Assembly: GCA_014529385.2 (NCBI GenBank)
Contig: CM043964.1
Location: 108,212,587 to 108,276,586 of the forward strand
Length of the DNA: 64,000 nt
Direction: 5' to 3'
Source: Adiantum capillus-veneris
Taxonomy: Eukaryota > Streptophyta > Polypodiopsida > Polypodiales > Pteridaceae
Position 1 is the first letter of the stretch. Each line of letters opens with the position of its first letter. The position numbers and the translations under genes are program-made. Shown piece after piece: positions 35,327 to 47,500 of the stretch. Under the pieces are notes generated by a model, which did no database searches, had not been told where the DNA came from, and saw nothing but the letters and a program-made list of their open reading frames with translations.

Positions 35327-36799
35327 GGCTTTGACAAATGTAAATGAGCTCTACCTTGTCCCAATTTTCCTATATGTGTCCGGCCTACCGAGAGTGCTTA
35401 TTACCTTCTTTGGATAGAATTATCATAGCTTACCACCTACGGCTCAAACAGCCCATCATTTGGATTCTTGGGTGCCAATTATCCTAAATTTTGCAATTTT
35501 GATCCGTCACAAGTTGGCCCAAATTTTGACTTGTGTCAATCCTTCCAAACTTGACATGCTTGAAGCTCTTGCTTCGTAGATGATTTAGCATTTGCTTTCA
35601 CGACTTGATTCCGACGTTCCTAGCTCAACTTATTAAATTTTTATCTTTATTAGATTAAAAAAGAAATAAATTTACAAAAAATTATTATTATTTGACCAAA
35701 AAGTAGCCAAAATTATTCCATTACACTCATATTTACATACTTCGCTCTAGGTATCATGTATTTCAAAATTTGTCACTATGGCCCATTATTATGCCTGATA
35801 AGAGACAATTTTTTATGAAAAGCAACAAAAGAAAAAAATTTAAATGGAAAAATATGCTTTGTACACTATATAGATAATTTCTCGACATCTTGTAGCTTAA
35901 GATCTTGCAATAAGCTGCCAAAGCTAATGGTACTCCCCCCTTCCCTTCTAAGTCGTCATGTATGACAATATGTGCAACGTGCATGGACATGAACAATGTG
36001 TCTATGCAAGGCCATGCAATGTGTCCCTATTATGCTAATGGAGGAGATGCATTGGGTAACATTATGCAATACAAGATGTGGGTGCTGAATTGAGTGTTGT
36101 GTGGGTCTTGCATTGGCGAGGATCCATCTAGACTACGTTTTTGGAATAAAATCTATCAAAGGTGATGCACTTATTCTTTGATTGTAGGTTTGGTGAGTAT
36201 CATTTGCTTTATGTATATTTGGCCTTACATCTGCTTTGGCACCCACTTGTATTTGTGTTGTGGAGATGGCGGAAGGGCTTGTTGCTTTGGATGCTTAGGT
36301 CTCCATGGCCAAGTTGGTTTGTTAGATATTGGTTGAAGCTTTGTTTTGCTCTTAGGGATCCATTGATACCTAGGTAGGTTGACAACAGAGTTGGTCCACT
36401 GTTTTGACTTCCCTTTCCACTTATAACTATTGTGAGGGGTCCGATGCGATTCTTTGCTGGTTGTGGTTGAGTAGAGCTAGAAGGTAGATTTGAAGCTTGT
36501 GTCTTGGGTAACCATACCTTCGTTGGTTTGTTTTCCGTGATTGATTTCTTTACCTAGACGTGCTTGATTTGTTTACCATGGGATTGTTGAGTAGATTTAG
36601 GTTGCAATTCAGACTGTGATCTATTTGAGCTGGCTATATGTTTTAAATATGATCGATTGGTGCCAAGGAAGTGACATAAGAGGTGCCATTGAGGTTGAAC
36701 TTTAAGGATTTCTTTTGTCAATTGAGAACTGCTTTGTACGCGCACATCCATGAGACACCTAATATGATGGCCTCATTGAGATCAGTGTTCACCATTATG

Positions 36800-37584
36800 T
36801 GGAATTGGTGTGGGAAGTGATGGCCGTCTATATTGGTTGCCACATTGGTGTTAACTGAGTCAACGTCAGTTAACACAAGCTACTAAAGACCGAAGACGTA
36901 CAAATGCACATCGAAGATTAGCATGAAGAAATAGAAAAGATTGGAGTTACACATCTTTCACGTTTTCCCAAAATGGTCATGTATTGTAAACTTCCAATTT
37001 ATTTCAAGCCATTGTAATCTTTTAATGTGTTGTGGGCTGAGAGCACTCTTGGGTGAGAGCTCTTGAGGTGTGTGGATATGGAGTCCTTGAGCTCCTCCTT
37101 GCTTATGTGAATTGATTAACACTAATCAATGCTTAATTCTCTTTCAATATGCCTCTCTCATACTTCTTGTGATTGCCTATGGTGCTTTGATTAGCTAGAT
37201 TGTAACTAATTAGTGGTTAATCCCTCTCTAATCTTGTGTGATTGCCCTCTCTTGCTTGTGTGTGCATGTAGGTTTGATTGGAGTGTGGTGCTTGATAGAT
37301 CTATATGTGTGTGCTTGCGATTAGTGTTGTGTGCGTCTTGTAATCGTGAATGTGTGTGATTCGGTTGATCGGAGGTAAAGGGAAGTGGATGTGGAGATTG
37401 CCCATCATTGTGGCTTAGCTCTTCCATAGGCCGAGAAGCTCACCTCGTAGAGTCAACCATTTGTGTTTCCATGATTAGCTCACTAATTGCGTGAGTGTTT
37501 CCATGCCCTAGCTGGGTAGCTCATCCTCCGGGTTAATAATTTTGTTGGTCATTGGAGCTATGCAATGATGGAAACCCCCAACAT
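36800..37584 (+). repeat. Possible LTR ending CCCCCAACA
   Basis: The stretch ends AACCCCCAACA and is followed at once by TTTGGCAGCGCTGCTGCGGA. That resembles the LTR/primer-site junction TTTGGCGCCGTTGCCGGGGA of Tat/Athila-type Ty3/gypsy elements. The left boundary is undetermined and no second LTR is found in the window, so this rests on the junction alone. Confidence 0.3.
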
Positions 37585-39551
37585 TTGGCAGCGCTGCTGC
37601 GGACGATGGCCTACGTTAGTGTAATTGTGGCATAATTGGATGTGTTTTCTCACAAATTTCACTTGTGTGTTTATATTTTTGTGGATTTTGGATGTGTGTG
37701 CATGAAGAAATGTGTTCATTATTCCCTAATCTATCACTATATCGTGCCAATTGTGTGTTTACACACTTTAATTTTTCACTAACCCCTTGCAAATTTCACT
37801 AATTTTTGCTAACTTACACACTAATTTTCTACCAAGGATTGGAGCTTTCAACCGTTCAATCGATCTTCATTGGAAAGGTAATCAAGGTGGTATTCTCCAC
37901 CTCCCTAGAATCTAAACACCTGTAGAATTATGTAGAGACTCCACAATGATGCAATGTAATCAATGCAATGTTGAGATGCCAATGCCATGTTAATGCTATG
38001 TTAATTGCAATGTTGATGCTATGATGCTATGAAAATTTTTGGATTGTTCATTTTCATGCCGTCGTAATGTAAAAATTTTCTAGATTTGGTGGCGTATGAA
38101 ATTGACAAGTTTCACTTCCTAATCTGTGAATGTGTGCGTTGCTAATTGTGTGCCTAATTGATCTAATTGCATGCTTGAATGGTCAATTTCAAATGTGTGT
38201 GCACTAAAATCAAGTGTGTGTGTGTGTGCATTCTAATTGAGTGTATGTATGCCTAATTTTAGGTGTGTGTGCACTATTTTACCCTTGATTGTGCACCTAA
38301 AAATCAATGTGTGCTTCATGATTTTTCAATTGTGATAATTGATTTGTGTTGTGGTCATGCCCAACTAGAGATTTGTGAAATCACATTGTAATTTAGACAA
38401 GATTTACCCTTTCGTGTGTGTACCTAAAGATTGGTCAAAACTGCCAATTATTAGTGGTGTGTGCGCGCCTAAAAAGTGTTTAATATGCATGATTAATTCA
38501 ATTTCTTATTGCATATTTATGAGTGTAATGGTTAATTGCTGCATTTTTAAGCTCAAAACAGGGATTTACACACTCCAATTGCATCAAATTTTGACCTAAT
38601 TTTGTCGATTTAGTTGTCTAGTTTGGATATTATTCATCATATTATTTGGCAATTGGATTGATGTGATTATTGTGATTTCATTTGTCTACACTAATCCCCT
38701 ATGTGTGGAGATTTTTTTTAAAAAAAAGGGTATTTTTTGAATAAGTTTTGTAATTTTTTGGTAATTTTTGTATATTTTTGCATTAATTCCGCAAAAAATT
38801 GATATTGTGTGATCTTTTACGAGTTGTTTTGAATGCGTACTTACGGCTTGATTCCGAGCATATTTGGGCCTTGGTTTGCCAAATTTTGAGCGTTTTGCTG
38901 TTTCTGGAGGTAGGGTTGATGATTTTGTCGAATCTGGTGTTTTCGATAAAAACTACTATATTTGGTGTGCTTATGCATGTTGAAAGTGTTTGATTGTGAT
39001 TGTCAATGATTTTTAGAGATTTCTAGAAATTTTTGAGATTTTTTTGGATTAAGGCAATTTTTGGGATTTTCGGATGTTTTTTTGTGTTCTCGGGTGATTT
39101 ATGGCTTAATTTTGGCACTTTTGGACGTTTGAAAATAAAAATAAAACGGATTTGGAGTTTTGGTGCTGACCGGCAGGACTTTCCGAACCTTGGTGTGCGA
39201 TCCGGTATGGCGTCAACGTTCGTGGCAGGTGATTTCCGATTTTGCGTGCCCCCGGTGAGAACACTTGCATTGCTATGGTTCAACCTTATCAAAATAAAAA
39301 ATAAAAAATAAAAATCCTTCCCCCTCCCAAAAGTCTGATTATTAACCTTCTCTCTCCTCCCCATTCTCTCTTACTCTCTCTCCCAATCTCCCAAACTAAC
39401 GATTATTAACTCTCTCTCTCATCCCCCTCACTCTCTCTTTACCTCCCTCTTTCTCTCTCGCGATGATTAACTCTCGCTCTCATCCCCCTCACACTCTCTC
39501 TCTCTCTTGCGTTCACACACACTCCCACTTGTCTCTCCAGCACGTGCACCA

Positions 39552-39602
<51 letters not shown>

Positions 39603-39739
39603 CTTCGTACGGCGCGCCAGAACCCTTGCTGCCCGTTATTAAAGTTCTTTGTCCTTTTCAACATACACACAACCACTGGTCCCACTCTCCCTCTCGTTCT
39701 TTGTCGAATCGGCTTTGCCCTGTCATGCGTGCGCGACGC

Positions 39740-39796
<57 letters not shown>

Positions 39797-40460
39797 GCTG
39801 CTGCAAGCCAAGCCAAACTCTCTCTCTTCTCTCTTTCTCTCCCACAGCTCCCGCTCAGGTCAGTGCCCACGTGCCCGCTGTCAACGCCTGCAGATCACCG
39901 CCAGCGCCAGGTAAGTAAGTAAGCTAATACTTTTCTATTTTCTTTTTGTTGTTTGTTGTTTTGTCACAAAAAAAAAGAATTCAATAAAAATATAAAAAAA
40001 GGTTTAGAAAATTATAAAAAGTTAAAAAACTCATCAAAAATTTATAATAAAAGCAAGAAACCTTTTAAAAAATCAAAAAAGTTCACAGATAAATCCCTTT
40101 TAAAAAATGTAAAAATCTTCATAAAAGCTCATAAAAAATCCTATAAAGGTCCAAAATTCTCCGGAAAAATCACAATAAATCATAAAAAATTCATAAAACC
40201 TTCAAAAAAATCCATTAAAATTAGAAAATCCATCAGAAAATTCTTTAAAAATCAAAACTTTCCAAAAAAAAAATCATAAAAATACCAAAAAAATTTAGAA
40301 CATTCAAAATTTTATAAAAAATTAATAAAAATAAAAAGGAAGTTGTTGAAAGAGCCAAAAAAGAAAGGCAAAAACAAAAACACAGCGTCGAAAGAGTCAC
40401 GCATAGAGCAAACGAATCAACCTTGTCGAACACTTTTAGCTAAATGACCATGTCAAATAT
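37585..40460 (+). other. Non-coding stretch, possibly a retroelement leader
   Basis: TG-rich then CT-rich then A-rich non-coding sequence. The A-rich part (39960-40330) is made of AAAAATC/TCATAAAAAA words that give a spurious Lys-rich frame. Such A-rich tracts are common in the leaders of some Ty3/gypsy elements. No gag follows. Confidence 0.3.
39350..39850. repeat. CT-rich block with two pure (CT)n runs
   Basis: Pure runs lie at about 39554-39600 and 39743-39793 inside a longer pyrimidine-rich block. Ser-Leu and Arg-Glu frames here are artefacts. Confidence 0.95.
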
Positions 40461-41628
40461 CTCCGCATCTCGAGAATTATAAAAAGTATGCATAATTGAT
40501 GTATTCTTTGCTAATTTCTAGAAAAGGTGACAGTAGGCGGTCATACCGAGCAACTGGGCACCGTACATCAAGTCGATCAGCAAGCCGGGTCAATCTCCTT
40601 GAGATTCCTAAACAATGACAACTTGCTATGCTTTTGCATCAAACCGACCCACTACGGCCATGTTTGTTCATGTACATGGTTGACCTTGGCAAGCGATATG
40701 CAAGGGCGTAAACATTGAAAGCACTTTGCTTAGTCCCAAAAAACTTGTGGAATAGAGGCAACAATTGCTTGCCATGCCAAGAGTACGAAGAGATTTGCAA
40801 GATTTCATGAATGCAGAATGTAAAACACAAACGTGAACTTGCTTACCGATTCTTATAGCCCGCTTCGAGCGGTGGAACAAAGTCATCATAATGCCGACTC
40901 CGCTGAATTCAAAAAACAAAATCTGCAAAGTGCTGCAGCAAATATTGGTAACTTGGTTCGGCCTCGAACGAGAATTCCACCACGAAATCAGCACTTGATT
41001 TGCAGCCGAGGATGCCCTTGCAAACCCTGATGTATGCTTCGTATGCTTCGGCGAAGTTATGGTTACCGTGTATGGTCGACTCGGGTGGTGTTTTGAATGA
41101 CTCTTGAAGTCGTTGCTAAAAAACAGTAGGTGTTTTAATTTCTACAGTCGGCGGACCTTGGGAAGGTCGTAGTGAAATTTTCTTGCTCGAATTGCTCGGC
41201 TTGCTTCACCGAGGCTTGCCGGCACTTTCTTATGTTTCCCCCTTGGTTGGAAGAGCCGTAGACTTATGGTTAAGCCTCAATTCAATGGCCCAAGGCCATT
41301 TAAATGTGAACTCCCAAGCTTTTGAAGCGCAGGCAGCGAGCAGGTTTTGACGAAGAGGATGAAGGAGATGTGGTGTCTCTCACAGACCGGCTTCGGCCGC
41401 AAGGAGTTGTCTCAGCCCTATCTCCGGAGGGCGCTCCTTCCTAGCCCAAGAGAGCGTGCATTCATGCACCACACACACACTTCCAAAACGGGAAGCTTTC
41501 CTGATTTAGGTAGAAAATCCGGCTATTTTAGGAAAAGGCCTTATAAGGCTACGGTTCTCACCTAAAGGCCCTGTTTTTTAGGATCCAAAGGTGACCACGC
41601 CTAGAGAGAGGTTGGAAGAGAGTCCCAA
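40461..41628 (-). other. Probable 5' internal region of the 173-bp-LTR element, with a possible PPR-like relic
   Basis: The primer site at 41629 implies that the internal region of that element runs leftward from here; how far is unknown. A 108-codon minus frame (40668-40994) contains RPNQVTNIC and GKQVHVCVLHSAF, reminiscent of pentatricopeptide repeats, but I would not call it a PPR gene on this alone. Confidence 0.3.
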
Positions 41629-41640
41629 GCTCTAATACCA
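41629..41640 (-). other. Primer binding site of the 173-bp-LTR element
   Basis: The minus strand reads TGGTATTAGAGC, one mismatch from the initiator tRNA-Met complement. It lies one base from the LTR and is followed by TTGGGACT. Confidence 0.8.
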
Positions 41641-41641
41641 G

Positions 41642-41814
41642 TGTAAGGAACTAGGCAACTAGGCTCTCCTGGATCCTCCTCCCAACCTCCCTTTATAGGT
41701 GGGCTCCTAGCCCCTTGCCCTAGACGGATCCCCTGTCCACACTGCCTAGCCCGGCCCTTGGCTGTAGTCCTTGCCTAGCCTAGTTCCTTAGGGTACCGGA
41801 CCCTTGTCCTGACA
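41642..41814 (-). repeat. 173-bp LTR, minus orientation (5' LTR)
   Basis: Minus-strand ends are TGTCAGGACAAGGG and CCTAGTTCCTTACA. It has the same length as, and is nearly identical to, the plus-oriented copy at 53014-53186. TTAAC (GTTAA on the minus strand) at 41815-41819 separates it from the Ty3/gypsy protease coding sequence. Confidence 0.92.
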
Positions 41815-42523
41815 TTAACATCTATATACATATTCTTTCCCTTGTAGGTGAAGTAGATTCTTCTTTCAGGGAACTTCATGTTGGCATCCATGCGGTTGAA
41901 ACATGGTACCCCTAGGATAGCATCCTCATGTTGGAGAGGAGAGATAAATAAGTCTTCTTTGTCGACATAGCTTTGGACATGAAGCCTCAACATCCCAACC
42001 AAGGGAGTAACGGAGGCTTGTTGTCCCTTGAAAGCGGCATCGGTAGTTACAGCATCTCCCATCTCAAAAGCTCGAATGCCCAACTTGGTGGCCAACTCCA
42101 TTGATACGAAGTTGTGAGTAGAACCAAGGTCAAACAAAATGAAGGCATCATGCTCCCTTACCTTTCCCCAAGCATAGGAGAGAGGTGATCCTTTGCAATG
42201 AGCATCCTCTTTTGGAGCTTCAATAGTGGACTCTCTAGGAGTCTCATTGCGAGCATTTCTTTTGGGGCAAGAACGATAACCATGTCCTTTCTCCCCACAC
42301 TTAAAACATTTGTGATTCTTGCGAAAAGTTTCAAGCTCTTCAAGAGAGAGTTTATTTTTACCTTTGTAAACTCCTTTCTCCTTGGACCGATTGTTGTTGT
42401 TGGAATGGCCTTGGGAATAATTTTGGGCATTAATTTTTCCTTTGCATCCCTTTTGTCTTTATTTTCCATGGGCTTGAAATTCCGTCTAACCCCTTGTTGG
42501 AAATTGATGCGTGAAGCAACCAT
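41815..42523 (-). pseudogene. Ty3/gypsy zinc knuckle and protease, cut by LTR insertion
   Basis: Read right to left, a basic linker leads to the zinc knuckle CFKCGEKGHGYRSC at about 42275-42320. KEDAHCKGSPLSYAWGK and the protease start FILFDLGSTHNFVS at about 42100-42145 follow. The family has D(S/T)G; here the middle residue is Leu. Further on come LISPLQHED-type LFISPLQHEDAILG and YFTYKGKNMYIDV, ending where GTTAA and the 173-bp LTR begin. The protein ending NVRTRVRYPKELG is LTR translation. The frame is open from about 42390 to 41820 and fits the RT half at 53187 (+). Confidence 0.8.
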
Positions 42524-42532
42524 GGTATGGTG

Positions 42533-42535
<3 letters not shown>

Positions 42536-42573
<38 letters not shown>
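42536..42573. repeat. (CT)n microsatellite
   Basis: Pure CT run just upstream of the gag/protease fragment. Confidence 0.97.
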
Positions 42574-42579
<6 letters not shown>

Positions 42580-42651
42580 GTGGGGGATATGGTGCATACC
42601 TTATCCCTAAAACGTTTCATAACCTTCTAAAATTGTTCATCGATATAACTA

Positions 42652-42794
42652 AATCTATATTAACTTGAAAAGAAAACAATCACCCTTAAGTTAATATAGA
42701 TTCTCTCCTCTCGCAATTGTCTGTCAAAAAAAAGAATTTGCTAAATCTATATTAACTTGAAAAGAATACAATCACCCTAAAGTTAATATAGATT
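42652..42794. repeat. Two tandem hairpin units, 92-bp period
   Basis: Each unit has 15-bp perfect inverted arms AATCTATATTAACTT and AAGTTAATATAGATT (42652-42666 with 42688-42702; 42744-42758 with 42780-42794). The loop is 21 bases, GAAAAGAA(A/T)ACAATCACCCT(T). CTCTCCTCTC follows each unit. Confidence 0.92.
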
Positions 42795-43385
42795 CTCTCC
42801 TCTCACAATTGTGAGTATGTTAAAAATAAAGAATCTGTCCTCAAAAATTTGAGGTTCTCTTAACTTTGTAGGGTTTCTTGCTGTCTAATTAGAGTGAAAA
42901 TTACAAATTTGTAGGCTTCTTTTAGAACTTGGATACACAGTGAATTCTCTTGAAAACTTGGAAAAATTTCATATGAGAAACTATAGAGGCAAATTTGTTA
43001 TGTTTGCAGGCTTCAGTAGTAAACTCCTCTAAATTTTGTAGGATTCCTCACCTTCAAATATACTAATATGTGTTGCGGTAGGAAAAAAAACATGGCCTTT
43101 ATTCTTATGAAACTAACTTATGTTTCAAAACACAAAAAGATCAATGTTATATTTATGTTCATGTTCTGTAATATCAATTATACAATGGATGCTCCATCAA
43201 TGTATAAAGTTTTTATCATTTATAATAATACATTTTTTAATCTACTTAATGAGGACGATAACACCAACACATCTCTTACACACTCACCATTATTGCACAC
43301 ATGGCATACACCTATTTGTCAAAATATTAATCACCTCCATAAGCTCATGGAAAATAAAGAGGCCCTCCTACACCCCATTTTGTTC

Positions 43386-44110
43386 TTAATGTTGAGGGTT
43401 TTTTTGTCCTTGGACTGTGTTATTTTTTCCTACTTGGTATCTTGGAGGTGATGGCAATTGTTGCCCTCTAGGTGGCCCATATGGTCTTTCTCTAACATAC
43501 TTTCTATTGTAGAAACATTTGTGAGTCTCACAGTTTGTCCATTTTTGTTTGATAGCACACCCCTTCAATACACACTGTACATTTTCTCCTAGCCTCGGCT
43601 GCATGTTGCACCACTGAGTTGGATGGTCTCCTCCAAAAGTCTCACATTTTTTTTGTGGGCTGTTGTCGTGTATTTGTGTTCATTGTGTTTCCTTGGTTCA
43701 TCCTTATGATCACTTCCTTGATCATTTGATCAATGTCCAGCACAATTGGGTTTTGCCCACCTAGTTTCATCATGGATTCACTAGTGGTTGAATAGGTTCT
43801 ACTCATCCCTCTTTCTGTGTCCTCAAACACCTCCCCATATGCTTTACAATTGTCTACCAAATACAGTGCCTCTTTAGTGACTTTCTTGAGTGTAACACAT
43901 GCCTTCAAGTGCAGATATTTTTTAAGAGTATCATTTTGCAATCCTTCTATGAAAAGGACTGATAGCCTCTCATCTTGAGGTAGCTCTCTAGTAGGACATC
44001 TTTCTATGTACTACTTGAATCAAAGCGAGGTTTCCTTCACCTTTTGTCTAAATTCATATATTTGGGAGACCATATTATGCTTAATCTGTTGTGCTTACTA
44101 CAAACATTTC
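43386..44110 (-). pseudogene. Ty3/gypsy gag-like relic
   Basis: A capsid-end block, EGLQNDTLKKYLHLKACVT followed by TKEALYLVDNCKAY (about 43850-43950), matches the pattern of retrotransposon gag C-terminal helices. Downstream on the minus strand is a Cys/His block, CAIKQKWTNCETHKCFYNRK (43490-43555). Frames 43642-43941 and 43386-43604 are separated by a shift. It may be the capsid of the same Ty3/gypsy element as 41815-42523 or part of the polyprotein to the right. Confidence 0.45.
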
Positions 44111-44586
44111 TTCAGGTAAAAGTAAGCTTGAATCCTCAAAAATAGGATTAGTGAAGGACCAAGTTGGCATTGAAGGTTTCTTTTGCCATACCTGTTTTAT
44201 CATCTTTAAATCTGCATTCGCATTGGTTGGGTTATCCTTCTTTGACTGTGAAGACTACAATTAGGCATGTTGAGAGGAGTCTTTAATGTTATTGTAGGCC
44301 TCTATTGGCTATCGGCATTTGGATTTTGAATCGGAGCATTGGAAGACTTAGGAATCCAAACCTCTTGATGACCTTTGTATCTCCATTGTTGACTTTTCTT
44401 TGCTCTAGGTCTTGTTGAGTTCTTGAGATCTTCATGTAGGTCTAGTGTAGTTGCAGTTCACTTGTGGTTGATTGGTAGCCAAGTCTTTGTTTACCCTGTG
44501 TAGAATCCTTGTTTAAGAGGAAGATTCTTTGAGATCCATCTTTTTTCTGTATCCTCTTGAGGTTTGTGGTAGACTTTAGCATCTTT

Positions 44587-47500
44587 TTATGTTTTTCTAT
44601 TGTATACCTGCTTCTTAGGTATCTTAGGATATTGTCGAGGTTGATACCTTGTGGGCCTTCTTTCTTGGGAGGGACTTGATGTTACTTCAACTGCCCTAAC
44701 CTGCGGTTTTGGTATCCATATATGTTTGTTACTTCCATAGTACTCATGTTCTTTTAAGCTCCATTGTGATTTTATCCATCCCATGTGTTTATCTTCATGT
44801 GTTGATTTCTTGTCCTTAATCCAAACTGGATCATTGACTTTAACTAAACTGCTCGGAACAGACCTTTGCTTGACTTTAACTAAACTGCTCGGAACAGAAC
44901 TTTGCTTGACTATCTTTTACTTTCTTGAGTACTTTGGCTGATATATCTTTGCTTTTTTGGGTGTCTCCTTATAGGCTTCAATTGGGTCAGCAATTAACTT
45001 GAAGTTTTGAAAGTGTGACTTGCTTGAAGAAGATGATCCATGAGGGTTCTTTGATGTCAAGGGATATGCTGTCACACCTTCTTTGCTAATCGGTGGAGGG
45101 TCCACTTTGGCTTTACCTTTGTCTGCAAGATTTTTGTTTGATTCTTGTGACTTCTGCAACTGTGAATCTAGCATTAATGATACCTATAAATGTTTATTGG
45201 CTACCTCTTGGAAAAGAGAGTATCAGCATTATATCTTCTTTGTAGGCCTTGTGTTGGTCTAACCAATGATGTCCAAGGATGACATCTGCATGTATGTCTT
45301 TTGAAGGCTTCATCTGAAACTTTACCTGCTCTTTATGATTTTGGATGCTAAGGCTAGCAACCATTTATTTTTTACCTGTATGCAAACCTAGCATTGTTTT
45401 GCTATCATGTTTGCATGGAGTAAGCTCTAGAATGCTCTGAATGTTGTCTGCAACCATATTGCAATTTGCGTCTTTATCTAGTAGAGCATTGCATCTGACA
45501 CTTGCTCCTTTTGTACTGCTGAGAACTATAGCTATTCTTGTTGTTGAATCTATTGAAGTTCTTTGTCCTGCTTTTTCCATGGTCTCATCTTGATCTAACG
45601 GTGTCTCTATGGAGGGTGACTTGAGACTTTGTTTTCCAATTTGACTTCCATCAGCTGATTTAGCTAGCAATGTTTGATTGATCTTTGGACTTCTTATTGT
45701 TTCTTAGTTGTCTGCTACCCCATTCTTCTTAACTTCTGGCTTTGGTGGCATTCTCTGCTCAATAGATTTCACGGTTGTTCTTTGTTTTGTTTGATCTACA
45801 CTTGCTATTGCCTGATTTTCTTTAAGCTCTTCTGAAGTTCTAATTGATGGAGATGAATCATCTTCACTAAGATCTTCCATATAAATTGTGCTTGAGGACT
45901 TTGTGCAATTGTCCATGGGTGACCAGTCTTGGTCTTCATTCTTTGTTGTCTTTGAAGACTGCATTTTGTATCTTGAACATCTTCTGGTCCATTGACATTC
46001 CCATTATGACGTTCTCTGGCATATCTTTTGCTGTGATCACATGGAATTGACCTACGATGATTTATGAACTTACTTCAATGGTGGTAGAGATGATTCCACA
46101 TCATTTGGCTTGTTTGTTTTTTGATATGCTCACAAATTTAGGAGCATCTTCCAGTTTTGGTTGGCCACATCTTTTCCAAGTGCAAAAAGACATGAGGTTC
46201 TTCTCTAACTGAAAATCTGGCTTTACTTCGTTTGAGAGTTTTTCTTTATTGTCACCAACAATGTTGCACTTGATCATCTCAAGATTTCTTTCTGTATTGA
46301 CTGCTTTTGTTGTGGTAGTGTCCTTGGTTGAGTTTTATCTTCACTCTCTTTGCTTTGATCACCAGCTTTCGTTGATGTCGACTCGTATGACTGTGATAGT
46401 GCACTTTTTGTTGGCAATTGATGAGCATTATCCACCTGCTTCTGAGTAACCCTTGATCTTAATAGATCCATTGTACTTTTTGGTAGAATCTGTCTCTTTG
46501 GAGGAGATTTTGGTGGTGACCTTTGTGTAGCTTTCTGAACTTTAGCTTCTATTGACTTTGAGTTTTTTGTCACATGTTTAGGCATCTTGAGGCTTTGCAT
46601 CATCTTCAAATATTCTTTGACTTTAGTCGGGCAATCCATATGGGTTTGTACAAGGTCATGATCTTGCTGATATTCGCTACCATGTGCATCTTAAAATGCA
46701 TATGTGAGCTTGGTCACATGTAACTGTTTGAACACTATTGGATTTGTTGGCTTTTGACTTTGACTTGTGAAGATCAGCTGAAACTTATGTCCCTGATGAT
46801 CTTCATATAAGCATTTGTCTGTAAATTTTAATGGAATCTGGGTCAATTGGAAACTTTCAACAACCATATGATCTTTCAGTGGTTTCTGTTGTGAAGGGGT
46901 TTGTTGGTGGCTAGAGGCTCTAGGGCTTTAAACTGACATTGTGGTTCCTGGTATAAGAGATGATTTTGATGGATTTGTAGCTCCCCCCTTCCTAGGGTGA
47001 TCACTATAGCCTGCTTCATTATAAAAGCTCAAGATTATTTGGCTCTAGTTTAGTCTCACCTTTTGGGACTGTGAAGATACACTTTGCGTAGCACTGTTGA
47101 TATTTGGAATTTGTAAACCTTTTGCATAGTCTCCATGTATCTCCTTGAAACATGACAAATTATTCCCCAAGTCAAGCTATAGTTAGAATTATCTTTCCTT
47201 GATATTGTCTATCCCATGGGTCTCCTATGATATGAGCTTCTATGGTTTCAGGACCCAAGGCATCACAAATGCCAAACTCTCGTCTATATCGATGATTGTT
47301 TTGATCAAAGTATATGCTCGTTTTGTTACAACGTCGAAGCTTGATTTTTGATGGAGGAGAGTTTGGCTCTAAACAGATTTCTAAGTTCACTCGGGTAATA
47401 TCCTTCAGTTCTAGAGAGGATGGGCTATAATAGATTCTTTCTCTAAAATGAACCATCCTTTCTGATCTATCACTGGACGTACTTCTATGAGCTGGTATGT

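Larger units (their letters stand above)
34188..36800. other. Non-coding stretch
   Basis: No gene is recognised. It contains a (CT)n run, a perfect 26-bp palindrome with two imperfect relatives, and AT-rich filler. Short frames lack known motifs. Confidence 0.45.

Noticed and set aside
39953-40279. 108-codon Lys-rich open frame
   Set aside because: It is produced by A-rich AAAAATC-type repeats; low complexity with no domain.
43068-43451. 127-codon plus-strand frame
   Set aside because: No motif, AT-rich, and partly antisense to the gag-like relic; likely chance.
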